NCBI GenBank assembly: GCA_050331815.1
Contig: JBHJGM010000008.1
Location: 124,001 to 188,000, forward strand
Source: JBHJGM01 sp050331815
GTDB lineage: Bacteria; Verrucomicrobiota; Verrucomicrobiia; Opitutales; JBHJGM01
Direction: 5' to 3'
DNA: 64,000 bases
Shown: in pieces, positions 43,695-51,608 of the stretch
Layout of the letters: each line of letters opens with the position of its first letter
How positions within the stretch are numbered: the first letter of the stretch is position 1
Made by a program: the position numbers and the translations under genes
The notes under the pieces: model-generated
What the model was told of the DNA's origin: nothing
The model's database searches: none
Seen by the model: only the letters and a program-made list of their open reading frames with translations

Positions 43695-45089
43695 ATGAAA
43701 CCTAAAGGCGTTATCTTTTTTCAGGTCGACCAGCATCGACGCGATTGCCTCGGTCACACCGGGCACAACGGGCATGTGTACGTTCAGACGCCCAACCTCG
43801 ACCGACTGGCTGCCGAAGGCATGCAATTTTCGCGCGCCTACTGCCCGACGCCGATGTGTGTGCCCACGCGCGCGACCTATCTCTGCGGGCAATGGCCGAT
43901 GCAGCACGGCGTGTTGAACAACTGGGACAGCGAGTCGCCGGTTTTTCTGGACCCGCAGCGCCCGACCTGGGCGCGTACGCTGGGCAACTACGGCCAGTCG
44001 ACGGATTACATTGGCCGCTGGCATGTGCGCCCGGATCTGGGCGCAACGGATTTCGGCTTCACGACGGATTTGCCCGACTGGAAATACGGCAAGTGGCGCG
44101 AAGCTGAAGGGATTCCGCCCGTCCCCAAAGCAAACGGCCTGTGGGGGGAGGTCGACCCGCACATTACCCCGGCGCAAAGTAAGGTAGCCTGGACGGTGGA
44201 CCGAATCATCGAAGCCGTGAAGGAACGCACCGAACAGGGAGAGCACTTTTGCATTCGTGCGGAAACGATTGAGCCGCACCTGCCCTGTCGCCCGCCTGCG
44301 TCGTTGATGGAAGCTTTTCCGGTGAAGGACATTCCGCCGTGGGGCAGCTTCTACGATACGTTTGAGGGCAAGCCCTATGCGCAGGCGCAGCAACTGCGCA
44401 CCTGGAATATAGAAAGCTGGACCTGGGACGACTGGGCACCGGTGGTGGCCCGGTATCTGGCGGAAATCGCGAACATCGATCTGCAGATTGGCCGGCTGCT
44501 GGATTACCTGGATGAAGCGGGCCTGGTCGAGGACACGCTGGTGATCTACACCGCCGACCACGGCGATATGTGCGGGGGACACCGCATGATCGACAAGCAC
44601 AACATCATGTACGATGATGTGGTGCGCGTGCCCCTGTTAATGCGCTGGCCGCGGCAGATCGCCCCCGGCAGCCAGACGGAGGCGTTTGTGATCAACAGCA
44701 TCGACCTGCCGCCCACGTTTTGCGACGTCTTCGGCGTGCAGCCTCCGGCGAGTTTCTCAGGCAAGAGCCTGCTACCGCTGATGCGGGGCGAAGGCGGGGA
44801 GTTTCGCCAGAGCGTCTATTCGACGTACCATGGCAATCAGTTTGGGCCGTACTCGCAGCGGATGGTGGCCGACCGCCGCTACAAGTACATTTGGAATCCC
44901 ACCGCGGAGGATGAATTTTACGATCTGGAACGCGACCCCAACGAATTGCACAACCGGGCTACTGACCCGGCTTGCCAGGAGTTGCTGGCCCAGATGCGCC
45001 GCCGGTTGATCCGCTGGCTGGAGGAGACCGATGACCGCCTGCTCAACCGCTGGACGCGGGCGCAGCTCGAAAACGGCTGGAAGGTGTAG
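43695..45089 (+). CDS. Sulfatase (type I, Cys-type), no signal peptide, second copy
   Basis: The 464-residue enzyme has the N-terminal VIFFQVDQHRRDCLG (metal-ligand Asp) and YCPTPMCVPTRATYLCGQ, with the C-V-P-T-R formylglycine motif. LVIYTADHGDMCGGHRMIDK and YDLERDPNELHNRA follow. It starts directly with the sulfatase fold, so it is probably cytoplasmic. It is not closely similar to the first sulfatase (34.6-36.2 kb), which suggests different linkage specificity on the same polymer. It is divergent from the TIM-barrel isomerase gene. Confidence 0.92.
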   Translation: MKPKGVIFFQVDQHRRDCLGHTGHNGHVYVQTPNLDRLAAEGMQFSRAYCPTPMCVPTRATYLCGQWPMQHGVLNNWDSESPVFLDPQRPTWARTLGNYGQSTDYIGRWHVRPDLGATDFGFTTDLPDWKYGKWREAEGIPPVPKANGLWGEVDPHITPAQSKVAWTVDRIIEAVKERTEQGEHFCIRAETIEPHLPCRPPASLMEAFPVKDIPPWGSFYDTFEGKPYAQAQQLRTWNIESWTWDDWAPVVARYLAEIANIDLQIGRLLDYLDEAGLVEDTLVIYTADHGDMCGGHRMIDKHNIMYDDVVRVPLLMRWPRQIAPGSQTEAFVINSIDLPPTFCDVFGVQPPASFSGKSLLPLMRGEGGEFRQSVYSTYHGNQFGPYSQRMVADRRYKYIWNPTAEDEFYDLERDPNELHNRATDPACQELLAQMRRRLIRWLEETDDRLLNRWTRAQLENGWKV

Positions 45090-45256
45090 GGCGTCGATGG
45101 CTCGGCGGATTTTTAGGCCGGGCAGCACACCGCGTGCGTAACGATCGCGTTGCAACAGGGCACGGCAATTGACAGAAACCCTTGTATATTCATAGGGGTT
45201 TTCCTGTTCGCCGATCAGGCGGCGCCCCTCGATTCACCTCTTATCCTCATACATCC

Positions 45257-46249
45257 ATGTTGCGTTCGTTTTGCTATCGAGCGCTGGCAGCCTGCACGGG
45301 TCTGGCCAGTGTCTCCTCACTTTTCGCCGGGACCATCCGTGACGATGTTCCCGAGCAGACCTACATCGACTTCGGCCAAAATCATCCCTTCAGCGACGCG
45401 ATCGCAATTCTGGAGACTTCGCGTCCGGACGGGAACTTCGCCTCGACGGCCACGCTGATCTCGCCGACCCAGGTGCTGACGGCCGCGCACCCGTTTTTGA
45501 CGCTCAATGATGACTTTGAAATAATCGGCCAGGCCAGCGCAGCCCAGGTGACCTTCGGCGTCGACAATGTGAACGACTTTTCCGGCGCCTTCAGCCGTTT
45601 CGTCAGTGCGGTGGATCTGCTTTTCGAAGCGGTGCCGCTGGGAGCGGGCAGCCGGGTGGCGGTTGATTTGGCCATCATCACGCTGGCGGAGCCGGTCTTC
45701 GGGATCGATCCGGCGCCCCTCATTTTTGGCACGCTGCCCTCACTGCCTGCGGGCAGTGCGTTTGTCACTCAAAACGTCGGCTTCGGCCAGTTTGGCGATG
45801 GTGTGAACGGCGTGACCGGCGGCTTTGGCGTCAAGCGTGGTGGGCGCAACCTGGCCTTTGAGGTTCCGGGCTTCGATAACTTTCTTTTTGCCGTGCACGA
45901 CGACCCCGCGGACAACCCCGACCCGTCGGTGGATGTGCCCTCGCTGGCCGATGAGTACACGCCCCTGCCCGGCGACAGCGGCAGTGGCTTGTGGCTGCAG
46001 GACGACAGTGGTGAGCCGTTGGGCATCGTCGGGGTGACCTCGTTTGGATTCACCACGGATGAAGGCGCGGAAGTCGGTGAATACAGCACCACTGTCGGTT
46101 ACAGTCTGACCGGTCCATTTGTGACCCTCAACGATGGCGGCGATCTGGAATTGGCCATCCCCGAGCCTTCCATGGTGGCGCTGCCCTTTGGCCTGATGGC
46201 TGGCGTGTTTGTGATCTGCCGGTCGCGGCGGCTGCGTCGACAGGCTTAG
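45257..46249 (+). CDS. Secreted trypsin-like serine protease with PEP-CTERM anchor
   Basis: The 330-residue protein has a signal peptide (LRSFCYRALAACTGLASVSS). The trypsin-like triad is visible as VLTAAHPFL (His), VAVDLAIITL (Asp) and LPGDSGSGLW (Ser). The end reads AIPEPSMVALPFGLMAGVFV followed by CRSRRLRRQA, the Pro-Glu-Pro sorting signal, a hydrophobic helix and a basic tail. Such proteins are processed by an exosortase and linked to surface polysaccharide systems. The ATG at 45257 is used; the longer frame adds 25 residues in front of the signal. No exosortase is in the window. Its role in the region is unclear. Confidence 0.88.
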   Translation: MLRSFCYRALAACTGLASVSSLFAGTIRDDVPEQTYIDFGQNHPFSDAIAILETSRPDGNFASTATLISPTQVLTAAHPFLTLNDDFEIIGQASAAQVTFGVDNVNDFSGAFSRFVSAVDLLFEAVPLGAGSRVAVDLAIITLAEPVFGIDPAPLIFGTLPSLPAGSAFVTQNVGFGQFGDGVNGVTGGFGVKRGGRNLAFEVPGFDNFLFAVHDDPADNPDPSVDVPSLADEYTPLPGDSGSGLWLQDDSGEPLGIVGVTSFGFTTDEGAEVGEYSTTVGYSLTGPFVTLNDGGDLELAIPEPSMVALPFGLMAGVFVICRSRRLRRQA

Positions 46250-46318
46250 CCCTGGGCCTCCTGCCATTCTGACAGGCGTGCGTGGTACGTCTGCGCCGCG
46301 CAAACTTTTGAAACCTGC

Positions 46319-46936
46319 TCAGTCCTGACGGCCCTCGATGAGGGCCAGCAGGACGGCGGCGGCAATGCCTAGGCGGCGGTCGAGGACGAGGTTTTCGTCG
46401 GGTGAGAAGTCGAGCTTCATCTTGAGCACGAGCGGGTTGAAGTGCTGCTTGAAGCTGAAGAGCCGCTCGCCTGCCGGACTTGTGCCGAGAAACGCCTGCG
46501 GGATGAGGTTGGTGGCGAAGCGCCGCAGCAAGGCCTTGCCCATACTGTCCTCACGGATCAGGGCGATGTCGCGGTCGTTGATGTCGAGCACACTCCATTC
46601 ATCGCGAAAAAGCGACTTGGCCCCTTTGCGCCGCAAGGCACCGATGCGCTGATCCGTCGTGACGTCGACAACATCATACATCGCTGAGAAATCGATGATG
46701 TTGCGGGCCTGAATCTGCAGCAACGGCTGTTGCTGTGCCTCGTCCGCGTAGATCCGGATGTCCTCACGCAGCTTCAAGGCTTTTTGCCGGGTGTAGGCGA
46801 CCAGACGCTCCTCGCTGTTGTGGACTGTCAGGGCGTTGCCGAGAACGGTCATCACCTTACGCCGCAGCGCGTAGTGCGTATCGGTGTACAGTTCGGGGAT
46901 TTCGGAGGGCGAGGGAGGCGAATCAGCAGGCGACAT
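46319..46936 (-). CDS. LURP-one-related/scramblase-like beta-barrel protein
   Basis: The 205-residue protein shows the tubby-like C-terminal fold of the LURP-one/DUF567 family. It has repeated strand motifs such as NALTVHNSEERLVAYTRQK, IGALRRKGAKSLFRDEWSVL and VLKMKLDFSPDENLVLDRR. The final helix LGIAAAVLLALIEGRQ is hydrophobic, as in scramblase-type relatives, which may place it at a membrane. Start: ATG at 46936. Function unknown. It sits between the protease gene and the rhamnosidase gene and does not obviously belong to the sugar pathway. Confidence 0.62.
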   Translation of the reverse strand: MSPADSPPSPSEIPELYTDTHYALRRKVMTVLGNALTVHNSEERLVAYTRQKALKLREDIRIYADEAQQQPLLQIQARNIIDFSAMYDVVDVTTDQRIGALRRKGAKSLFRDEWSVLDINDRDIALIREDSMGKALLRRFATNLIPQAFLGTSPAGERLFSFKQHFNPLVLKMKLDFSPDENLVLDRRLGIAAAVLLALIEGRQD

Positions 46937-47035
46937 AACAACGCAAGTTGCGGTACGTGCATAGGTGCATGATGTGCCCATGCAAGCAAAACATATCTGC
47001 GTGTGCAGAAAGTTTGTACGCAGAAATTAGCTGCG

Positions 47036-49504
47036 TTACCCAATCGGATTAGAACCCGGGGTGAGCTTCTGCTGGCTGCCCTGCCAGATAAGTTCGCCGG
47101 AAGTGTCTTCCGGGAGTTCGACCGACCCTCGCAAGACCGCGCCCTCGAAGGCAAAGTTCACGCCGATGGTACCGCGCGGGTGCGGCAGGGTCGCGGCAAT
47201 TTTTTTCAGCGACCCAGGCTGTGGTTGAATACGCACGGTTTTGAAACCGGGGGAAGCGGGCCGAATGCCGGCGATCGAGGCGGGCAGGTGAAACAGCGGG
47301 TGGCTGGACCACGCGTGGCAGTCCGAGCGCGTGGGCTCCTGGTGTTCGAAGCCGGTGCGCGCGCCCGTGGCGACCATCTCGCGCCAGGCGCTGAGGCGAT
47401 CAATGATCGCCTCGCCTTTACCGAGTTCGGCCAGCACATCGAAAAGCAGGCTGCGAAAGAAAAAGGAGGCGGGCCAGAGCGTTTCGTCGCTCAGGGCGTT
47501 CTCGATGAGGGTTTGGGTCTGGGCTTGCGGCAACAGGTGCGCCAGTGCGGCCCAGATTTGCGCCTGCTGCGACCACGACTCGCGTTGGTCGTCGTCGGCG
47601 AAGAGGTGGCGTTGCTTATCGAAGAAGCGCTGTCGGAGGGTCTCGGCTAGGCGGTCGGCCTTGGCCTGCCAGACGTCGACGCGAGCGGGGTCGCCCAGGT
47701 GTTTTTCGAGCCGGGCCATCTGCTGCAGGCTGTAGGTATACAGCAGGTTCATGATGGCGGAGATGCCGATTTTGCCCGAGGCGGGCGTGCCGAGCCTCCA
47801 GCCGGCCACCCAGTCGCCATAGGGCCAGCCGGGCAGGTTTTCCAGCAGCCCGTCACTGTTTTCAAAGCGCTCGAACCAGTCATGCGTGGTGCGCGCGCCC
47901 GGGATGAACTGCCGCAGCCAGTCGGGATCATCGCGCCAGTCAAGATAGTCGCCGAGCATCCAGGTCCAGGCCAGGCAGAACATGGGGATGAGCTGGTCCT
48001 CGCGGCTGGGAAAACGCGAGCAGCTGACCCCGGCAAAGCGCCGGCGTGAATGCGCGAAGATCTCGATGGCGCGGCGGGGGAGGCGGTCATCGCGGGTGAG
48101 CGCGTAGGTGGTCAGCACTTCTAGGCGCGTGTCGAAGACGTACATCAGCTGCTCGTAAAACGGGCAGTCCATGTAAGTCTCGTGGCTGCACATCTCCAGG
48201 CCGCGCCGGGAGATTTTTCGGATGGGCTGAATCCAGTCATCCTGATCGCAGGTAAACGCGTCGGCGTATTCGTACGGATAGTGCGTCTCCAGAATTTGGA
48301 TACGGTGAAGGGTCAGCGCTTCGCTGGCGGTGCGCACGCGCAACAGCAGGTACCGCCCGGCGCGCCACCAGTGGGGCCGCATCACACGCTGGTCGCCACC
48401 GTCGCATATGAATGTGTCGTTGAGCCCGCGAAAAACTTTGCCAATGAAAGTGTTTCGATTGCCCTTCTGGTGCTGGCGACCCTGGGTCATGCCGTTTTCG
48501 GCTTCGATCAACCCCTCGGACCAGTCGACGGTGATTTCGGCATCGCGCCCGCCGGCGACCAAAACTTCGGCGTAGCCACAAAAATAGTCGTCGAGGTCGA
48601 TCAGCACGCTCAGCTGGCTGTTGGGCTCAAGGTGCAGATCGTGTTCGAGCGGGTTTTTCCAAAAAGCTTCCACCTCGGCGATCGCTTCGTGGGCGGCGTC
48701 TTCGGGCTGAAAGACATACAGGGGGGAGTCCCAGCCGTTGGCGTTGACGAAGTCATCGACCACGGCCACCACCCGGCCCGGGCGTACCGGGCGGTAGTGC
48801 ATCTCGGGCAGGCGTGCAGGGGCCAGCCGCCAGCGTGGATGGACGACCCCATACGGATTGCCGGTGTAGGGTCCGCGCACAACGGCGGGCGCCTTCCAGG
48901 GGCGGTCGCCATCGGTCCAGGGGAAGGCGCGGGCATCGAAACGCAGGCACATGCCGACGCCAAAAGAGGGCTGGAAGTTGCGCTCCACCTCCATGGCCAG
49001 CCCGCTCAGCTCGCAGACCTGCCAAGGTGCGGTGCCGGTGCTGATGTGCGCGTGCCAGCCCTTGTCTTCGGCGGCGAGGACAAAGCCAGGGGCCAGCGTC
49101 TCCCGAGCCAGCGGAGCCTTTTCACCCAGCCACCAGACGAAGACCTCCAGCGTGTGGCTGCTTGTATCGAGATTTTCGATACGAAAACTCGAAAAGGCAT
49201 AGGCCTCGATGCCGGCGGCCTCGGGACCGGCACCGATGCGCCGCCCATCGATGGCCAGCTCGAATCGCTGGTCGGCGGAAAGGTGCAGCAACAGCGGTCC
49301 GTCCTCGGCGGTGGTTTCAAAATCCAGGCGGAAGCAGACGAAGGCCTTGTGGTCGGCTTGCAAGTCGGGATGCCACAGCCAGGCGCCGTTTTCGATCGCA
49401 TAGCGCGGCACGATGCCGGCGTCCATGGGCTGGAGGTCGTCGAGGAAGACTTTTTCTGCCGTAAAATGCGGCGGGGAGGATGGATGAGCCGTGGAGAAAA
49501 ACAT
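47036..49504 (-). CDS. Alpha-L-rhamnosidase, GH78-like, no signal peptide
   Basis: The roughly 822-residue protein has N-terminal beta domains, then an (alpha/alpha)6 barrel from about residue 400 with CSHETYMDCPFYEQLMYVFD, a stretch diagnostic of GH78-type rhamnosidases. VDWSEGLIEAENG and RPHWWRAGRYLLLRV precede it, and a C-terminal beta sandwich closes it. It is expected to release terminal L-rhamnose. An in-frame TTG at 49600 would add 32 residues; the ATG at 49504 is preferred because no signal peptide or homology is lost. The enzyme is therefore predicted to be intracellular, acting on imported oligosaccharides. Confidence 0.88.
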   Translation of the reverse strand: MFFSTAHPSSPPHFTAEKVFLDDLQPMDAGIVPRYAIENGAWLWHPDLQADHKAFVCFRLDFETTAEDGPLLLHLSADQRFELAIDGRRIGAGPEAAGIEAYAFSSFRIENLDTSSHTLEVFVWWLGEKAPLARETLAPGFVLAAEDKGWHAHISTGTAPWQVCELSGLAMEVERNFQPSFGVGMCLRFDARAFPWTDGDRPWKAPAVVRGPYTGNPYGVVHPRWRLAPARLPEMHYRPVRPGRVVAVVDDFVNANGWDSPLYVFQPEDAAHEAIAEVEAFWKNPLEHDLHLEPNSQLSVLIDLDDYFCGYAEVLVAGGRDAEITVDWSEGLIEAENGMTQGRQHQKGNRNTFIGKVFRGLNDTFICDGGDQRVMRPHWWRAGRYLLLRVRTASEALTLHRIQILETHYPYEYADAFTCDQDDWIQPIRKISRRGLEMCSHETYMDCPFYEQLMYVFDTRLEVLTTYALTRDDRLPRRAIEIFAHSRRRFAGVSCSRFPSREDQLIPMFCLAWTWMLGDYLDWRDDPDWLRQFIPGARTTHDWFERFENSDGLLENLPGWPYGDWVAGWRLGTPASGKIGISAIMNLLYTYSLQQMARLEKHLGDPARVDVWQAKADRLAETLRQRFFDKQRHLFADDDQRESWSQQAQIWAALAHLLPQAQTQTLIENALSDETLWPASFFFRSLLFDVLAELGKGEAIIDRLSAWREMVATGARTGFEHQEPTRSDCHAWSSHPLFHLPASIAGIRPASPGFKTVRIQPQPGSLKKIAATLPHPRGTIGVNFAFEGAVLRGSVELPEDTSGELIWQGSQQKLTPGSNPIG

Positions 49505-49596
49505 GCGCAACGAAGGGATTGAAAGGTTGAGCCCGTTGAAGGAGGTACCGGGCTCGAAACCTGAAAATTCTGACAACGCCGCCGCGCTGTCGATGC

Positions 49597-51489
49597 TCAA
49601 TCTTCCGGGGTCGCCAGGCGGGTCTCAAACTGGAAAAACAGATGCGGCTCGTTTAAGCCTGGACCCGTGTAGATGAAGACTTGCTGCACCCTGCCGTTTT
49701 CCAGAGGGATGGCCTCGGCGATTTCAACATCCTCCGCCGGCACTGCTTCAAAGCCGTCGGCCGGATCGAGGCTGTAGGTCAGCAAGTAATGGGTGTGCGG
49801 GTCGTCCGGCGGGCGCACGAGTTCTAGCTCAACCGCCGGCTGCGGCTCGGTTTGCAGTGTCATGCGTGCGTCCATCTCGGGCGTCCCCTGCAATCGGTAG
49901 ACTTTTTGGTCGGCTTTGCTGGAGACGTAGATGTTGCCAAATCGGTCGCGTCCAAAGCGCATGTTTGCCCGCGCGTCACCGACGACGTCCGTAAACGTCG
50001 TCAACTCGCCCGCGTCGTCGATGATGGGCAACTCCTGCGCTTCACTGACAGTATCGATGTCTTGGAGGGCGGCGAGACTGCCGTAAAAAATCTGGTCGGT
50101 GGAGAGGTTTCCGAAGAGGTAAAGCCCTTCGATCTCTTCGGCCCAAAATCCTGAGTAGTATTCACCACCGACCACGGCGGCGCGTCCAAACGAGGCATTC
50201 ACAGAGGCGTTACCCTCGTGCGTGAACTGAAAGACCGGGTAAATGTAGCCGTCATCGTGGGGTCCGCTGCGGGCGACCGTTTCCTGTCGGGGGTTGGAGC
50301 GATCCGGATCGCGGACCCAGTAGGTGACCGCGGGTTCTTCGGAGTCGCCATCGGGCACCCAGCGCATGGAAGCATCGGCTCCCAGTGGCTCGCCTGTGTC
50401 CTGATCGGCAAAGCAGGCGATGAAGGTGCCTTCGCGGATGGGCCATCCGTAATTGCCGCCTGCGACAGCTACGTTGATTTCTTCGACGGCCTGGTCGCCG
50501 GCTTCGCCAACGATCACCTCTCCGTTCGGACCGAACGAAAGCGTCAGCGGATGCCGGAAACCTTTCGCAAAAATCTCCTCTTTGGAGCCTTCGACTCCGA
50601 CAAAAGGATTATCCAGCGGAATGGTGTAGGCGGCGTTGATGCCTGGCTTGCGGCCGATGAGTGCCAGTTCCGCCTCGGTCAGGATGGACAAATCGCGCGG
50701 GTCGATACGGATAACCGATGACTGGATCGTGCTGAAATCCTGGCCGACGCGCGAGATGTCGGACTCTTCGCGTGTGTTGACCAGCGGTCCACCATTGGTT
50801 CGCCAGCCATTGTCGCCAAAGGTGCAATACAGCAGGCCATAATCCGGGTCACCCGGCGCGGCTTGGGGATTGAAGCCGATGTGGCTGGCCGTGTGATAAT
50901 CATGCTCAAAGCTGATGCGAAAAATTTCCCGAAACGTGGGCTGGCCGTCCACGAGCTGGTTAAAATTCCATTCTCCCAAGACATACAGGGTCAGTACGAA
51001 GTCGGAGCCAAACTCGATGCCGTTGCCGTCGTCGCTTTCCTTTTGAATGGTGTAGACGAGTCCGTTTGAATCGTAATCTGGATGAAAAGCCAGGCCACGC
51101 AGACCCGTGGAAGGTGCCCACCCGTTTGAATCCAAAAAGCCGGGCCGAAGCGCATCGACGTCGAGGAAAAGCTCCTCGGAGTGTTCGCCGTCCAGACCAT
51201 AGCGCCAGATACGGCCCTCCTTGAGTACAAAGTACAGATGGTCGTTCCAGGGTACGATTTGTTGGCAGAGCCCCTCGCCCGGGAGCGAAGCCCATTCGAC
51301 CAGGCGCACGCCCTGTGACGGCGGACCCACCGGGACCGCGCCCAAGCCGAGCGAAACGAGGGTCTCGCCTTCAGGCAGTTGCTCGGGTGCGAAGAAGTGG
51401 GTCGACGCGTTTAGGCTAAGGCTGTGAGCAAAGCAGGCGGCTACTGCGAGACTACGACCAATGAGACGCTGGGAGGGGACGAGAGACAT
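49597..51489 (-). CDS. Secreted PQQ-type glucose/sorbosone dehydrogenase-like protein
   Basis: The 630-residue protein has a signal peptide (SLVPSQRLIGRSLAVAACFA). It is a six-bladed beta-propeller of the GSDH family (PF07995): LRGLAFHPDYDSNGLVYT, TFGDNGWRTNGG, and FRHPLTLSFGPNGEVIVGEAGDQ followed by VAGGNYGWPIREGTF. Such proteins are membrane or periplasmic quinoprotein sugar dehydrogenases, though many have lost PQQ binding. The C-terminal 100 residues are extra. The open frame extends to 52050, but only the part from ATG 51489 starts with a signal peptide. It lies upstream of the rhamnosidase gene on the same strand. Confidence 0.82.
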   Translation of the reverse strand: MSLVPSQRLIGRSLAVAACFAHSLSLNASTHFFAPEQLPEGETLVSLGLGAVPVGPPSQGVRLVEWASLPGEGLCQQIVPWNDHLYFVLKEGRIWRYGLDGEHSEELFLDVDALRPGFLDSNGWAPSTGLRGLAFHPDYDSNGLVYTIQKESDDGNGIEFGSDFVLTLYVLGEWNFNQLVDGQPTFREIFRISFEHDYHTASHIGFNPQAAPGDPDYGLLYCTFGDNGWRTNGGPLVNTREESDISRVGQDFSTIQSSVIRIDPRDLSILTEAELALIGRKPGINAAYTIPLDNPFVGVEGSKEEIFAKGFRHPLTLSFGPNGEVIVGEAGDQAVEEINVAVAGGNYGWPIREGTFIACFADQDTGEPLGADASMRWVPDGDSEEPAVTYWVRDPDRSNPRQETVARSGPHDDGYIYPVFQFTHEGNASVNASFGRAAVVGGEYYSGFWAEEIEGLYLFGNLSTDQIFYGSLAALQDIDTVSEAQELPIIDDAGELTTFTDVVGDARANMRFGRDRFGNIYVSSKADQKVYRLQGTPEMDARMTLQTEPQPAVELELVRPPDDPHTHYLLTYSLDPADGFEAVPAEDVEIAEAIPLENGRVQQVFIYTGPGLNEPHLFFQFETRLATPED

Positions 51490-51608
51490 TTTGAGGGACC
51501 ACGGGATTGCAAGTGTTACCTTGTGATAATGACCGTCGTGCCTTTGGGCGTCAATCTGCAAAGCAATGAGTCTGCCTTCGCAAGTAAGGCAGCTCAGTGC
51601 GTGTCCGC

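Noticed and set aside
45169..45190. TTGACA plus TATATT upstream of the PEP-CTERM protease as a promoter
   Set aside because: The spacing is only 10 bp, too short for a sigma-70 promoter; other spacings give poor -10 matches.
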